64,000 nucleotides of DNA from Coxiellaceae bacterium. GTDB taxonomy: Bacteria; Pseudomonadota; Gammaproteobacteria; Coxiellales; Coxiellaceae. A program made the translations under genes and the position numbers. Of the stretch, positions 1 through 8,450 are shown one piece after another. Positions within the stretch are counted from its first letter, which is position 1; each line of letters begins with the position of its first letter. The notes beneath the pieces are model-generated. The model was given only the letters and a program-made list of their open reading frames with translations. It was not told the origin of the DNA and did not search any database. The DNA lies in assembly GCA_029210045.1 (NCBI GenBank), contig JARGNX010000001.1:323600-387599 (forward strand), given 5' to 3'.

Positions 1-1369
1 GCTGTTGCGTATGTAAAAATAATCCAACCTCCGCTTGTCTAAAACGGTATATCGATTGCATCGGATCGCCCACTAAAAACAAGCTGCGGTTATCATCAGG
101 GGTCCATTCGCTAATGATTTTTTCAATCAGCCGAAAGTGGGTGGTCGAAGTGTCTTGAAATTCATCAATCAATAAGTGCTGAATTTTGTAATCGAGGTAT
201 AAGGCTAGATCAGTAGGTTGTTCGCTATCCCCTAATGCACGATTAGCGGCTAAACCAATTTCAACAAAATCTAACCGCCGTTGTTGAGAGAATATCAATT
301 GCAATTGAGCTACCAGTTGCGGCAATAGGGTTAACAAGCTATCCAGTACGCGCCATTGTTGCGGGTGGTAATGATCGGGTGGGCACAGGCGGCATTCAAT
401 GAGCGCAGGCAATAGCGCATCGTCGCCTTGGCACGCGGCTACAAAATCTTTCCACTGTTGCTTTTGCGGTTTTTTGTCCGCAGGAAAACCATTGCGTTTA
501 GTGATCTGGCTGCGCCACTGATTTTTTTGGGTAAGCAGCATGTCAGAAATAGCTTGCCAGTATTCCAATGATTCCGGATCGGTTTCAAATTGACATTCAG
601 GGTCTAGTTGCTGCATGGCGAAACAGTGCAGCTCGAGTAGTTGCTGTTGTTGCTCGCTGCTAAAACCATCGCTAACACGAGTTAATGTTTGTTGTGTAAT
701 ATGTTGTAAGCTGTCTTCGAGTTGTTGCTTAAGCGCTTCGCGATCCATGTAGTGTGGCATGATATGCGGTAGCCACTGGTCACGCTTAGCTAGCAGTTGC
801 TGCAATAAGCTCTCAAAGTAGGGCATGACATTATCAAGCTGTAATAGGCATTGTGTAATCGCTTGTTGTAGCTCGCTATTATTTTCAGCTTGCTGGCATA
901 GTTGTTTGATGGCTGTTTGATACAATGGTTGCGCGTTGTCACTGATTTGAATATTTGGGTCGATGCTCGATAGTAATGGCATATGACGACAAATAAATGC
1001 TGCCAATGAATCAATAGTAATAATGCGTAAACGATTACTGTTATTTAATAAGCCCCATTGCTGCTTTTTGTCTCTTTCAATCACTGCGCGCGCTAATGCT
1101 AACGTGCTTTTTTTATGTTCTTCGACGGTTGCATTCTCGTCGAGAGCTAAGTGTAGTGCTTCCACTACGCGTGCTCGCATCTCAGCCGCCGCTTTGCGTG
1201 TAAAGGTTATTGCAATAATTTCTTCTGGTTGGTTCACCACAGATAATAATTTTAATAAGCGCTGGGTTAGTAGTTCAGTTTTACCGGAGCCAGCCGGTGC
1301 TTGTACAATAAAAGACTGGTCTGTGTCTAATACCTGTTGGCGAATATCAGCATCTGCAATAGTGGTCAT
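1..1369 (-). CDS. UvrD/AddA-like ATP-dependent helicase, 3' part beyond window
   Basis: The N-terminal ~456 residues of a superfamily 1A helicase read from an ATG at 1369 to the window edge. Visible motifs are Walker A (QAPAGSGKTELLTQRL, about residues 22-37), motif Ia (AITFTRKAAAEMRARV), the Walker B/DEFQD box (LLIDEFQDTSTTHF) and motif III (FLVGDPMQSIYRFRQAE). These resemble AddA/RecB-type subunits that unwind DNA ends for homologous recombination. The start overlaps the stop of the upstream AddB-like gene by one base (TAATG), so the two are probably translationally coupled and form one nuclease-helicase complex. The C-terminal helicase motifs, and any nuclease domain, lie outside the window, so AddA versus a nuclease-less UvrD partner cannot be decided here. 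Confidence 0.9.
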   Translation of the reverse strand, partial: MTTIADADIRQQVLDTDQSFIVQAPAGSGKTELLTQRLLKLLSVVNQPEEIIAITFTRKAAAEMRARVVEALHLALDENATVEEHKKSTLALARAVIERDKKQQWGLLNNSNRLRIITIDSLAAFICRHMPLLSSIDPNIQISDNAQPLYQTAIKQLCQQAENNSELQQAITQCLLQLDNVMPYFESLLQQLLAKRDQWLPHIMPHYMDREALKQQLEDSLQHITQQTLTRVSDGFSSEQQQQLLELHCFAMQQLDPECQFETDPESLEYWQAISDMLLTQKNQWRSQITKRNGFPADKKPQKQQWKDFVAACQGDDALLPALIECRLCPPDHYHPQQWRVLDSLLTLLPQLVAQLQLIFSQQRRLDFVEIGLAANRALGDSEQPTDLALYLDYKIQHLLIDEFQDTSTTHFRLIEKIISEWTPDDNRSLFLVGDPMQSIYRFRQAEVGLFLHTQQ

Positions 1370-3939
1370 TAGTGGTTTATCCTGCACAATGATTGAAAGT
1401 CGCAATAACCACACGGCTGGCTTGATTCGTCTGGATCTACTTGTGCATTACCTGCAATGAATTCAATAGCCAGCGTGCTAATTTGCTGTTGCCAATGTTT
1501 AATCATATCTGACCAGTAATTAAACTCACCGGTTTCCTTATCAATAATGGATTCAATGGGTTTAATACCAGCTTGGTTGATGTCATTTGCCGCTACACCT
1601 TTAAAGGCAAATTTACCGCGTTTTACCTCAGCATATGCCAGGCCATCGGCATTGAGTGATTTGATGGTGGCATAGAGTGGTAACTGCGGTTGTGTTAAGC
1701 GTTCATCAAACCAACCAAACATAGATTGTATGCCGGTTTTGTAGTCAATCACTAATGTTTCACCGCTTTCCAGTTGATCAATGCGATCGACAACAATGCG
1801 TAAGGTTAATTGTTGTAGGGGGTATTCAAAACGTTGTTCCGTTGATTGCACGCTAAATGGCTGGCGCTGCTTTTCAAATGCTAACCATTGCTGTAATAGT
1901 TTGCGTAGTCGTTGTTGTTCGCTGTGCAAAAAGAGCTGTTCGGTATGTTCTGAAAAATCGCTTAATACTTGTTGCACGGTTTGGTCTATTAAATGATCAA
2001 GTGCTAATTCATCCAGTTGAATTAATTGTGCATGAGTCTTTAATTGCTGCCAAATGATATCTAAACAAGCGTGTACTAAAGTGCCTTTATCACGCGCATC
2101 TATGCCTTCGTGTAGTTCGCCTATCGCTTCAGCGCCTAATCGAACGGAGGCAAATGCTTTAAAAGGGCAGTTAGCTTGTTGGCTAATAATCCAGCTGCCA
2201 CCTTTAATATTCTCATGGTCTGTAACGGCGGGAGCACTATCATCATCCAGTTGCTCGAGATCAGGTTGGGTTATGGTTTGTTGCTGTTGTGGTGCTGCGC
2301 AGTCCAGCTCAACTTGAGCGATAGCGTGAATGATTGGGCTGACCTGCAAAGCGGTGTCTTGTTCCTGCTGTGCATGGCTAACGATGACTTTTGGATTAGC
2401 GTCAATCAGTTGCTGTGTGAGTTGTGCGCAATATTCATATTCACGTTGTGCCGTAGCATGTGGTAGTTGATGCTGTGTTTGTAAACTAAAAGGCAGTAGT
2501 GGGTTAGGTTTGGCGCTCGGTGGCCAGATGTTATCAGTTAAGCCCGCCAGCCATAAACAATCAAAATCATTCCCAGCCGCTTCCAACGCACCCAATATTT
2601 GGATGGGCTCGTCGCTGGTTTGTGCTTGGAATGTGTGTTGTTGACATAAAAAACGTAATTGCGACAGCGCCGCGCTATTGCTAGGTGATTGCAAATGATT
2701 ACCTAGTTGCAAAAAGTTTTGTAATATTTGTGTCCAGTGTTGGTGGATTTGATGCTCTTGGCTATCAAAGCCGCGTTGTCCTGGCCAGCCAATGGCATTC
2801 AGGCGCTCTATAGTATGTTGTAACCATGCGATGTGATTACGTTTAGGTGATTGCTGCTGTAACGATAGCCAATGCCTTAGGCGCTGTGGCAGTGACGCCT
2901 TTGGAAAGCTTTGAGCCGCATGGTTAATCGCTGAGGTAAGTTGTTGCTGGTTGATAACTGGCCGGCCATTGTCGAATAATTTTTTATCTAAATACGCCGC
3001 GCAGGCGTTGTCGATGACATTGCCATTAATATACGGTGAGCGCAGAACGCTGGAAAAAACAGCCACGTCCAATTGGTCGCATTGCAGACCAAGCAAGGTG
3101 AGCGCACAGTTAATCATGTCGCACTGATCAAGCGATACACCGCTGGAAATGTTATATGGCGTTGCTTGGTCAAATACTTGCTTAAATGTTGACTCCAGTT
3201 GGTGCCGTAAAGTGCTGAGCTGTGGGTGTACGCATGCAATACGCTGTTTGCCTTGTTGCCATTGCTGCTTTGCCCATGTAGCCATGGCGTGCAGCTCATG
3301 TTGGGGTGTTGTGCTGCTGGTGCGATTGATGTGATTATTACGTTTTGGTGGTGATATATATTCAATCGCTATGTGTTGCTCTAACTGTTTAAGTAATAAA
3401 GATAGGTTGGGTGGGATTTGATCAAAGCCGTACAGGCGTAATCGTTTAATACTTAAAGGTGTCTTTACTAATTGTTCGCTTAGCAGTTTTGGTAATTGTT
3501 GATTGGTTATTAATTGTTGCTGCTTGAGCTGTTGTTCAAATGCTTGGGCCCATTGCTGGAACTGTAAATGATCTTGGTTAGGTTTTGCTTTGGTGATTTC
3601 AGTAAGCGATAAATTCCATTGGGTTAAATTATCATAGGCCGATTGTGCTAGTTCAGCCAGTGCGCGCGCTGATACTAGCGGTTGCGATTGCAAGTCATGC
3701 GCAATAATTTGTTGCCATAATAATAAGCTTGAATGACTCGGCAGAACGGTTTTATCACCAACTACCTGCCAGCATTGCATTAGCCAGTCTGGTAGGGAGT
3801 TAATTAGCGGTACTGGCCACGTGCTTTTTGATGTACAAAATTGTTGTTGATGCCATTGCAGTAATCGTGTTGTGAGACGACGATTCGGAGTGACTAACTG
3901 ATCGCCCGGAAGGCTAGTGGTAAATATCTCACAATACAT
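1369..3939 (-). CDS. AddB-like DNA repair nuclease (PD-(D/E)XK, Fe-S)
   Basis: An 856-residue protein resembling the ~900-residue 'probable DNA repair protein' family related to AddB. The C-terminal third carries a RecB-type nuclease signature: DRIDQL, then LVIDYKTG about 12 residues later. Cysteines appropriate for an AddB-type 4Fe-4S cluster are present: one in QQANCPFKAF before the nuclease core, and C-x2-C-x5-C at the extreme C-terminus (CGYCDFQSLC). The N-terminal part would be a degenerate helicase-like domain. The start is set at the ATG at 3939, with AAGGG about 12 bases upstream; the frame is open for 42 more codons, but these read as low-quality leader. The gene is coupled to the downstream UvrD-like helicase gene. 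Role inferred: double-strand-break end processing in place of RecBCD. Confidence 0.82.
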   Translation of the reverse strand: MYCEIFTTSLPGDQLVTPNRRLTTRLLQWHQQQFCTSKSTWPVPLINSLPDWLMQCWQVVGDKTVLPSHSSLLLWQQIIAHDLQSQPLVSARALAELAQSAYDNLTQWNLSLTEITKAKPNQDHLQFQQWAQAFEQQLKQQQLITNQQLPKLLSEQLVKTPLSIKRLRLYGFDQIPPNLSLLLKQLEQHIAIEYISPPKRNNHINRTSSTTPQHELHAMATWAKQQWQQGKQRIACVHPQLSTLRHQLESTFKQVFDQATPYNISSGVSLDQCDMINCALTLLGLQCDQLDVAVFSSVLRSPYINGNVIDNACAAYLDKKLFDNGRPVINQQQLTSAINHAAQSFPKASLPQRLRHWLSLQQQSPKRNHIAWLQHTIERLNAIGWPGQRGFDSQEHQIHQHWTQILQNFLQLGNHLQSPSNSAALSQLRFLCQQHTFQAQTSDEPIQILGALEAAGNDFDCLWLAGLTDNIWPPSAKPNPLLPFSLQTQHQLPHATAQREYEYCAQLTQQLIDANPKVIVSHAQQEQDTALQVSPIIHAIAQVELDCAAPQQQQTITQPDLEQLDDDSAPAVTDHENIKGGSWIISQQANCPFKAFASVRLGAEAIGELHEGIDARDKGTLVHACLDIIWQQLKTHAQLIQLDELALDHLIDQTVQQVLSDFSEHTEQLFLHSEQQRLRKLLQQWLAFEKQRQPFSVQSTEQRFEYPLQQLTLRIVVDRIDQLESGETLVIDYKTGIQSMFGWFDERLTQPQLPLYATIKSLNADGLAYAEVKRGKFAFKGVAANDINQAGIKPIESIIDKETGEFNYWSDMIKHWQQQISTLAIEFIAGNAQVDPDESSQPCGYCDFQSLCRINH

Positions 3940-4369
3940 TGCGGTAAGCGCCCTTGTAACAGTTCCTTGTGACGGAGCCCCATTGTAGACGACTTCATGC
4001 GAGTTGTTAACAGTGAGCTTCAAATAAATAATTTGGATCTGTAATAGCAGTGTATTTTGCACCAAATGAACGTAAAAAACTGTAAGTCATTGATATTTAG
4101 TGTGTTTTAATTATGATTAGTTTGTATTCAATCTGTTGAACCTAACGTAAAATCAGGCCTTAGCGATAGATAAAAACAATCTACTCACAGAGTTATCCAC
4201 AGAATTTGTGGATAACAAAATCGTTCAAATTTTTATGATCGGCTAGGTGGCTTAAAGGTAAAGAAAGTAAACGCGATATTAGCAAAAACTTGCATCTAAA
4301 TTGGGGGGCACAGTATACTGGCCAATCCGTGTTGAATCAGGACTGTCATTACTGCAGGAAGCTATTGCC
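3940..4369. other. 430-bp divergent intergenic region
   Basis: Between the AddB-like gene (minus strand) and the membrane-protein gene (plus strand) no credible coding sequence is visible on either strand. It must hold two divergent promoters. The only clear structure is the pair of inverted DnaA boxes listed separately. The left half is AT-rich with short T/A runs. Confidence 0.6.
4193..4215. promoter_or_regulatory. two inverted consensus DnaA boxes
   Basis: TTATCCACA (4193-4201) and TGTGGATAA (4207-4215) are two perfect TTATNCACA DnaA boxes facing each other across the 5-bp spacer GAATT, giving a 23-bp near-palindrome. This is seen directly. It lies about 155 bp before the start of the 4370 membrane-protein gene and 250 bp before the AddB-like gene, so DnaA control of either promoter, or DnaA titration, is possible. 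No further boxes or AT-rich unwinding element were noticed beside it, and no dnaA/dnaN/gidA genes are nearby, so an origin is not claimed. Confidence 0.65.
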
Positions 4370-6136
4370 GTGAAATTAAAATTACATTACTTCTTTACAT
4401 TTTTGGCGTGCTCTATTGGATTTGCCGGTATTTCTGTTGTTATTTTTATGAACCATATTAACCCGGGCTTTTGGTTTCAATCTGATAACACTTGGGCCCC
4501 GCATTTTATTTACGACATTGTGGTGTTGCACCATAGCCCTGTTTCGTGGTGGTTAGCAAACGGCACAATTAATCTGTTAGATACCGTGCCATTCATTATC
4601 TTCTCGTTTTTTAGTCATGATATAGTTAAGTGGCTCGGATATAATGCTATTTTTAATCTTAGTTTTTACTTCTTGATTTTTTATACCTTATCCAGGTGTT
4701 TGTTTGATAATGCCAAAGCCGTCTTACTGATGATGGCTAGTTGCTTAATATCTATGGTGATCATTGCAAACTTTAAAAATATACATTTCACCTTGGAATC
4801 GGTTCTTATTTCTGGTCAACACTTCACCCAATTGCTTATTAGCTGGTTGTGTTTGATTGTCTGTATCCAACTGTTAAAAAATGAAAATTCCAGAAAATTG
4901 CAGTTGCTTTTGGCGTCGCTTGTTATATTCGGCGTGGTCTCAGATGTGCTGCTTATTATGTCTTTTGTTGTGCCGGCCATGTTAAGTTTATTTATTGTTC
5001 TGCGGTTAGCTGATAAGGCTCATGCATCGAAATTCAAAATCATTGGCATTATTGCAATCTCAGTCATTCTTGGTGTGATAATCTGGAAATATAATCCTCT
5101 GGTTTATATGCGTATGGCAGCCACCGTGAGCTTTGATATATTTCATTTACTTGATGCGTTATGGTTATTTCTAGCATCGCTCATTAAGCATCATCCTCTT
5201 TATATGAGTGCTAATATCCTCTTTTTTATGGTTTCAACTTTAGTAGTGGTGCATGCCATAAAAAATGGAGTTGTTCGCGATCAGTTGTTGCCACCGCAGC
5301 GACGTTTATTATTTACGATACTGTTTTGTAATTTCGTATGGATTGTTGGTTTGGCTTCAATGTTGGTCAATTACCATTTAAACGTTTATATTAATTTAGG
5401 GCCTATAGTAGACCGCTTAGGGCTAAGAAATCCTCCTTATGATGGCTTGATTCGTGATGGTGTTGCTTTTTTTGTTACCCCCGTTTTTATTGGTATTCCC
5501 GTGTTAATTGTGTATTTGCTGGGATTCGTCAATACGGCTAAAAAGAATCTATTATTGACTGTATTTAATGTGATTGCTTTCTCTGCTGTGGGTGTCGGAG
5601 TGTATGGTGCCATAATGCTGATAAAGTCATCACAGCCTACACCACTGCAATCACAGCGACAAATCATGCGCTGCCTAGCTGATAATATTAAGTCACACAG
5701 GCTTGATCTTGCTGTGGCGGATTATTTTGTTTATCGCCCAATTGTAGTGATGAGTAATGCGGCTATTTCAATTGTTCCTATGCAGCCAAACAACCAAAAT
5801 TACTATAGGCCATATCTCAGTAGGTTCGAGTCTATTAATAATCGGCGTATAGATTATTGGATCGATAGTTATAAGACTTTTTTTAGTGATTCGGGACATG
5901 CGAATTATCGAACAGAAGCCGTAACAGCCCAGATTGGCCTTAAGGAGTTCGGTCCACCAACTGGAGAATTCTATTGCAAAGGTGTTGGCGGGCAATATTT
6001 GCACGCCTATATTTATAAAAATAACGCTATTATGAAACGCATAGTTTCTACTTTTCACGCGCTTGGTGCGATGAACATACATATTAATAAGAAGAACCAG
6101 TTAAGCTTTCATGATTTGAATTATCTTGCTGGTTGA
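4370..6136 (+). CDS. polytopic membrane protein of unknown function
   Basis: A 588-residue protein, not recognised. It has about ten strongly hydrophobic segments through roughly residue 430, then a soluble C-terminal domain of about 150 residues without obvious motifs. The overall plan (many helices, then one extracytoplasmic tail) recalls GT-C-type glycosyltransferases and O-antigen-modifying membrane proteins, but no catalytic signature was identified. The GTG at 4370 is preferred because AGGAAG lies 9 bases upstream; an in-frame ATG at 4301 would add 23 hydrophilic residues without a visible ribosome binding site. The stop codon directly abuts the stop codon of the convergent histidine kinase gene with no base between them. 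A pair of DnaA boxes lies upstream. Confidence 0.7.
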   Translation: MKLKLHYFFTFLACSIGFAGISVVIFMNHINPGFWFQSDNTWAPHFIYDIVVLHHSPVSWWLANGTINLLDTVPFIIFSFFSHDIVKWLGYNAIFNLSFYFLIFYTLSRCLFDNAKAVLLMMASCLISMVIIANFKNIHFTLESVLISGQHFTQLLISWLCLIVCIQLLKNENSRKLQLLLASLVIFGVVSDVLLIMSFVVPAMLSLFIVLRLADKAHASKFKIIGIIAISVILGVIIWKYNPLVYMRMAATVSFDIFHLLDALWLFLASLIKHHPLYMSANILFFMVSTLVVVHAIKNGVVRDQLLPPQRRLLFTILFCNFVWIVGLASMLVNYHLNVYINLGPIVDRLGLRNPPYDGLIRDGVAFFVTPVFIGIPVLIVYLLGFVNTAKKNLLLTVFNVIAFSAVGVGVYGAIMLIKSSQPTPLQSQRQIMRCLADNIKSHRLDLAVADYFVYRPIVVMSNAAISIVPMQPNNQNYYRPYLSRFESINNRRIDYWIDSYKTFFSDSGHANYRTEAVTAQIGLKEFGPPTGEFYCKGVGGQYLHAYIYKNNAIMKRIVSTFHALGAMNIHINKKNQLSFHDLNYLAG

Positions 6137-7537
6137 TTAATTAGCTGGAAATATAATCCTAAACTCTAAACCTTTGCCTGAAGCAGGGGTGAGTAATTGT
6201 ATTTCAGCTTGATGTAAGCGCGCGATTTGTTGCACGATACCCAAGCCTAATCCACTGCCAGGGGCTTTGTTGCCAATCACACGGAAGAAGCGTTCGAATA
6301 CGCGATCACGTAATTGTTTAGGTATACCTGGGCCGGAGTCAATAACATTCAATGTCACTTTTTGTGCTGACTTTTGAATTTCAATGACTACTGAGCCTTC
6401 TGGTGGTGTGTAGCGAATAGCATTGTCCACCAGGTTTCGAATTAAAATACCAATCGATGTGGCATTACCGCGAATTAATGCGGGGTCATTTGGAGCAATT
6501 AATTCCAGGTCAATGTTCTTTTCAATCGCGATGGGTACTAATTGTGCCGCTACATCTGCAGCAGTTGTTGAAAGGTCTATGGATGTCGGTTCGTTAATGG
6601 TGGACTGCGGTAACATACGGCTAAGCGTTAGCAGTTGTTGTACAACGTGAGTGGCGCGATCCACGCCTTCGAGTACTTTGCGTAAGGCTTCATCGCGGTC
6701 TTCATTTGTGTCAGCACGTAAAGCCACTTGCGTTTGTGTGCGCAGTGCTGCCAATGGCGTTCTGAGTTCATGCGCCGCATCAGCGGCAAAGCGTTTTTCA
6801 CGATCGAAGGCCTCTTGCAGACGAGTGAATAAACTATTCAGTTCCACAACTAGCGGTTCAATTTCGCTAGGTACCGATTCAACATCCACCGGTTCTAGGT
6901 AACTTGGTGCACGATGACTGACTTCTCGCGCCACTTTTTTCAGTGTGTCTAAACCGCGACCAACAATCACCCAAATCAAAAAACCTAAGAAGGGGTAGGT
7001 GATTAACATGATTAAAATCGAATCTTGAGTTAATTGATTTTCGAGTTTTTGGCGAAAATCTGATCTCTCACCAACAATGATGGTGAGTTTATTTATTTTG
7101 TTATAAACGGTGAATACGCGCCACGATTGTGCATTTAGCCACAGCGTGGTTAAGCCAGGCTTACCGTCAGATAAGGGTATTTTTGGGGCTGATTTTGAAT
7201 GTAAAATCAGCTTGCCACGATTATTCCAAATTTGAAAGCCTGTTTTTTCATGGTAATCGGTAAGCGCCTTTAATAGTTTTGGATTTTTTTTGCTGAGATG
7301 TAGTGATGCGGTAATGGATGATTCTATATGGTTTTGAATCACCCCAAGCTGACGACTCTTAATGCCATCGCTAAATAGGGATTCAATTTGAATTGTTGTT
7401 CGGATTAACTGTAAATCAAGCTGTGTTTGAATATCATTATGCGCTAAAAATAAATTACCAATAATCGCTAAGGAGGTAATAAGTGTAACACTCAGCAATA
7501 AGTTGATTAATAGGAAGGTGCGAATTGATGGAGTCAT
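6137..7537 (-). CDS. sensor histidine kinase, QseC/PmrB type
   Basis: A 466-residue inner-membrane sensor kinase. Order of parts: transmembrane helix about 8-30, periplasmic sensor region about 31-170, second transmembrane helix about 173-193, a HAMP-like linker, HisKA with the phospho-accepting His256 (AADAAHELRTPLAALR), then the HATPase domain with N box (LVDNAIRYTPPEG), G1 (DSGPGIP), F box (FERFFR) and G2 (GSGLGLGI). It overlaps the upstream response-regulator gene by ATGA, the usual coupling for such pairs. Sequence style and partner point to the QseC/TctE-like family, but the stimulus cannot be read. Its 3' end is flush with the convergent membrane-protein gene. Confidence 0.93.
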   Translation of the reverse strand: MTPSIRTFLLINLLLSVTLITSLAIIGNLFLAHNDIQTQLDLQLIRTTIQIESLFSDGIKSRQLGVIQNHIESSITASLHLSKKNPKLLKALTDYHEKTGFQIWNNRGKLILHSKSAPKIPLSDGKPGLTTLWLNAQSWRVFTVYNKINKLTIIVGERSDFRQKLENQLTQDSILIMLITYPFLGFLIWVIVGRGLDTLKKVAREVSHRAPSYLEPVDVESVPSEIEPLVVELNSLFTRLQEAFDREKRFAADAAHELRTPLAALRTQTQVALRADTNEDRDEALRKVLEGVDRATHVVQQLLTLSRMLPQSTINEPTSIDLSTTAADVAAQLVPIAIEKNIDLELIAPNDPALIRGNATSIGILIRNLVDNAIRYTPPEGSVVIEIQKSAQKVTLNVIDSGPGIPKQLRDRVFERFFRVIGNKAPGSGLGLGIVQQIARLHQAEIQLLTPASGKGLEFRIIFPAN

Positions 7538-8205
7538 GTGTCTTGCTTTTCAGCCATGTAGCCCACGCCTCTAATGGTTCGGATCAAGTCAGAGCCAAAG
7601 CGTTTGCGTAGGTTGTGAATATGAACTTCTAGTGCATTACTATCAATATTTTCCCCCCAACCATAGAGCGTTTGATTGAGTTGTTCGCGAGATATGACGC
7701 GACCAGCATTTTCAAGTAGTTTCTGCAGTAATGAGAACTCTCGTCGTGACACTAGTACTTGTTCACCTTTATATGTCACCACATGCGCGGCGGGGTCTAG
7801 TACAATGTCGCCATAAGTCAGCAGGGGTTTCGCCCTGGATTTTGAGCGTCGTTGCAAAGCTCGCATACGTGCGCAAAGCTCATCTAAATCAAATGGTTTG
7901 GTCAGATAATCGTCAGCGCCTGCATCAAGGCCTTTGACGCGATCGTCAATGGTTTCTCGGGCGGTGAGTATAACGACAGGAGTTGGAACGTTACGTTCGC
8001 GCATGTTTTTTAAGACATCTAACCCAGACATTTTTGGTAGTCCTAGATCAAGGACTACGATGTCGAAGCTTTCTTGGGTGGATGTAATGGCGTCTTGTGC
8101 GGATTTTCCGTCTTTAACCCAATCTACGGTATGCCCGTAATGTTTCAGACCGCTGCAAATGCCATCGCCTAATAACTCATCATCTTCAACTAGTAACACA
8201 CGCAT
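7534..8205 (-). CDS. OmpR/PhoB-family response regulator, QseB type
   Basis: A 223-residue regulator from the ATG at 8205, which has GAAGGG 7 bases upstream; 15 extra codons upstream are discounted. The receiver domain shows the acidic pair D8/D9 in LLVEDDELLGDGI, the phospho-acceptor Asp53 (VLDLGLPKMSG) and the conserved Lys in YLTKPFDLDEL. The C-terminal winged helix ends in the usual NALEVHIHNLRKR and IRTIRGVGYM segments. It heads a two-gene operon with the kinase gene that overlaps its stop codon. It is probably autoregulated from the 245-bp gap shared with the divergent glutamate dehydrogenase gene, but no operator was recognised there. Family assignment is firm; the regulon is unknown. 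Confidence 0.94.
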   Translation of the reverse strand: MRVLLVEDDELLGDGICSGLKHYGHTVDWVKDGKSAQDAITSTQESFDIVVLDLGLPKMSGLDVLKNMRERNVPTPVVILTARETIDDRVKGLDAGADDYLTKPFDLDELCARMRALQRRSKSRAKPLLTYGDIVLDPAAHVVTYKGEQVLVSRREFSLLQKLLENAGRVISREQLNQTLYGWGENIDSNALEVHIHNLRKRFGSDLIRTIRGVGYMAEKQDT

Positions 8206-8450
8206 GATTTGCCCTTCTCTCAACTGTTGCTGTAGGTTCAAAACCGACAAACTCGATTGCTATTATAGTGCATAAACCCCTGTGGGTTGTAGTGTTTTGT
8301 TCTTGAAAAAGTTTTCCTGGCGAGGCTAACTTTTTGTGTTAAGACGTGTTACAATATGCATCAGACAAAAACCAAAAATAATGCCTTTATATTCAGTGAG
8401 TTAATATCAAAATATAAAGCGCACTAGCATTCGATTTCGAGGGCGATTGA

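Noticed and set aside
1023-2466. Several plus-strand open frames of 60-145 codons opposite the AddA/AddB-like genes
   Set aside because: They lie antisense to strongly supported coding sequence, have no ribosome binding sites and low-complexity Ser/Cys-rich products typical of shadow frames.
4193-4215. Chromosomal replication origin
   Set aside because: Only two DnaA boxes, no AT-rich 13-mers identified, and no dnaA, dnaN, gidA or parAB genes nearby.
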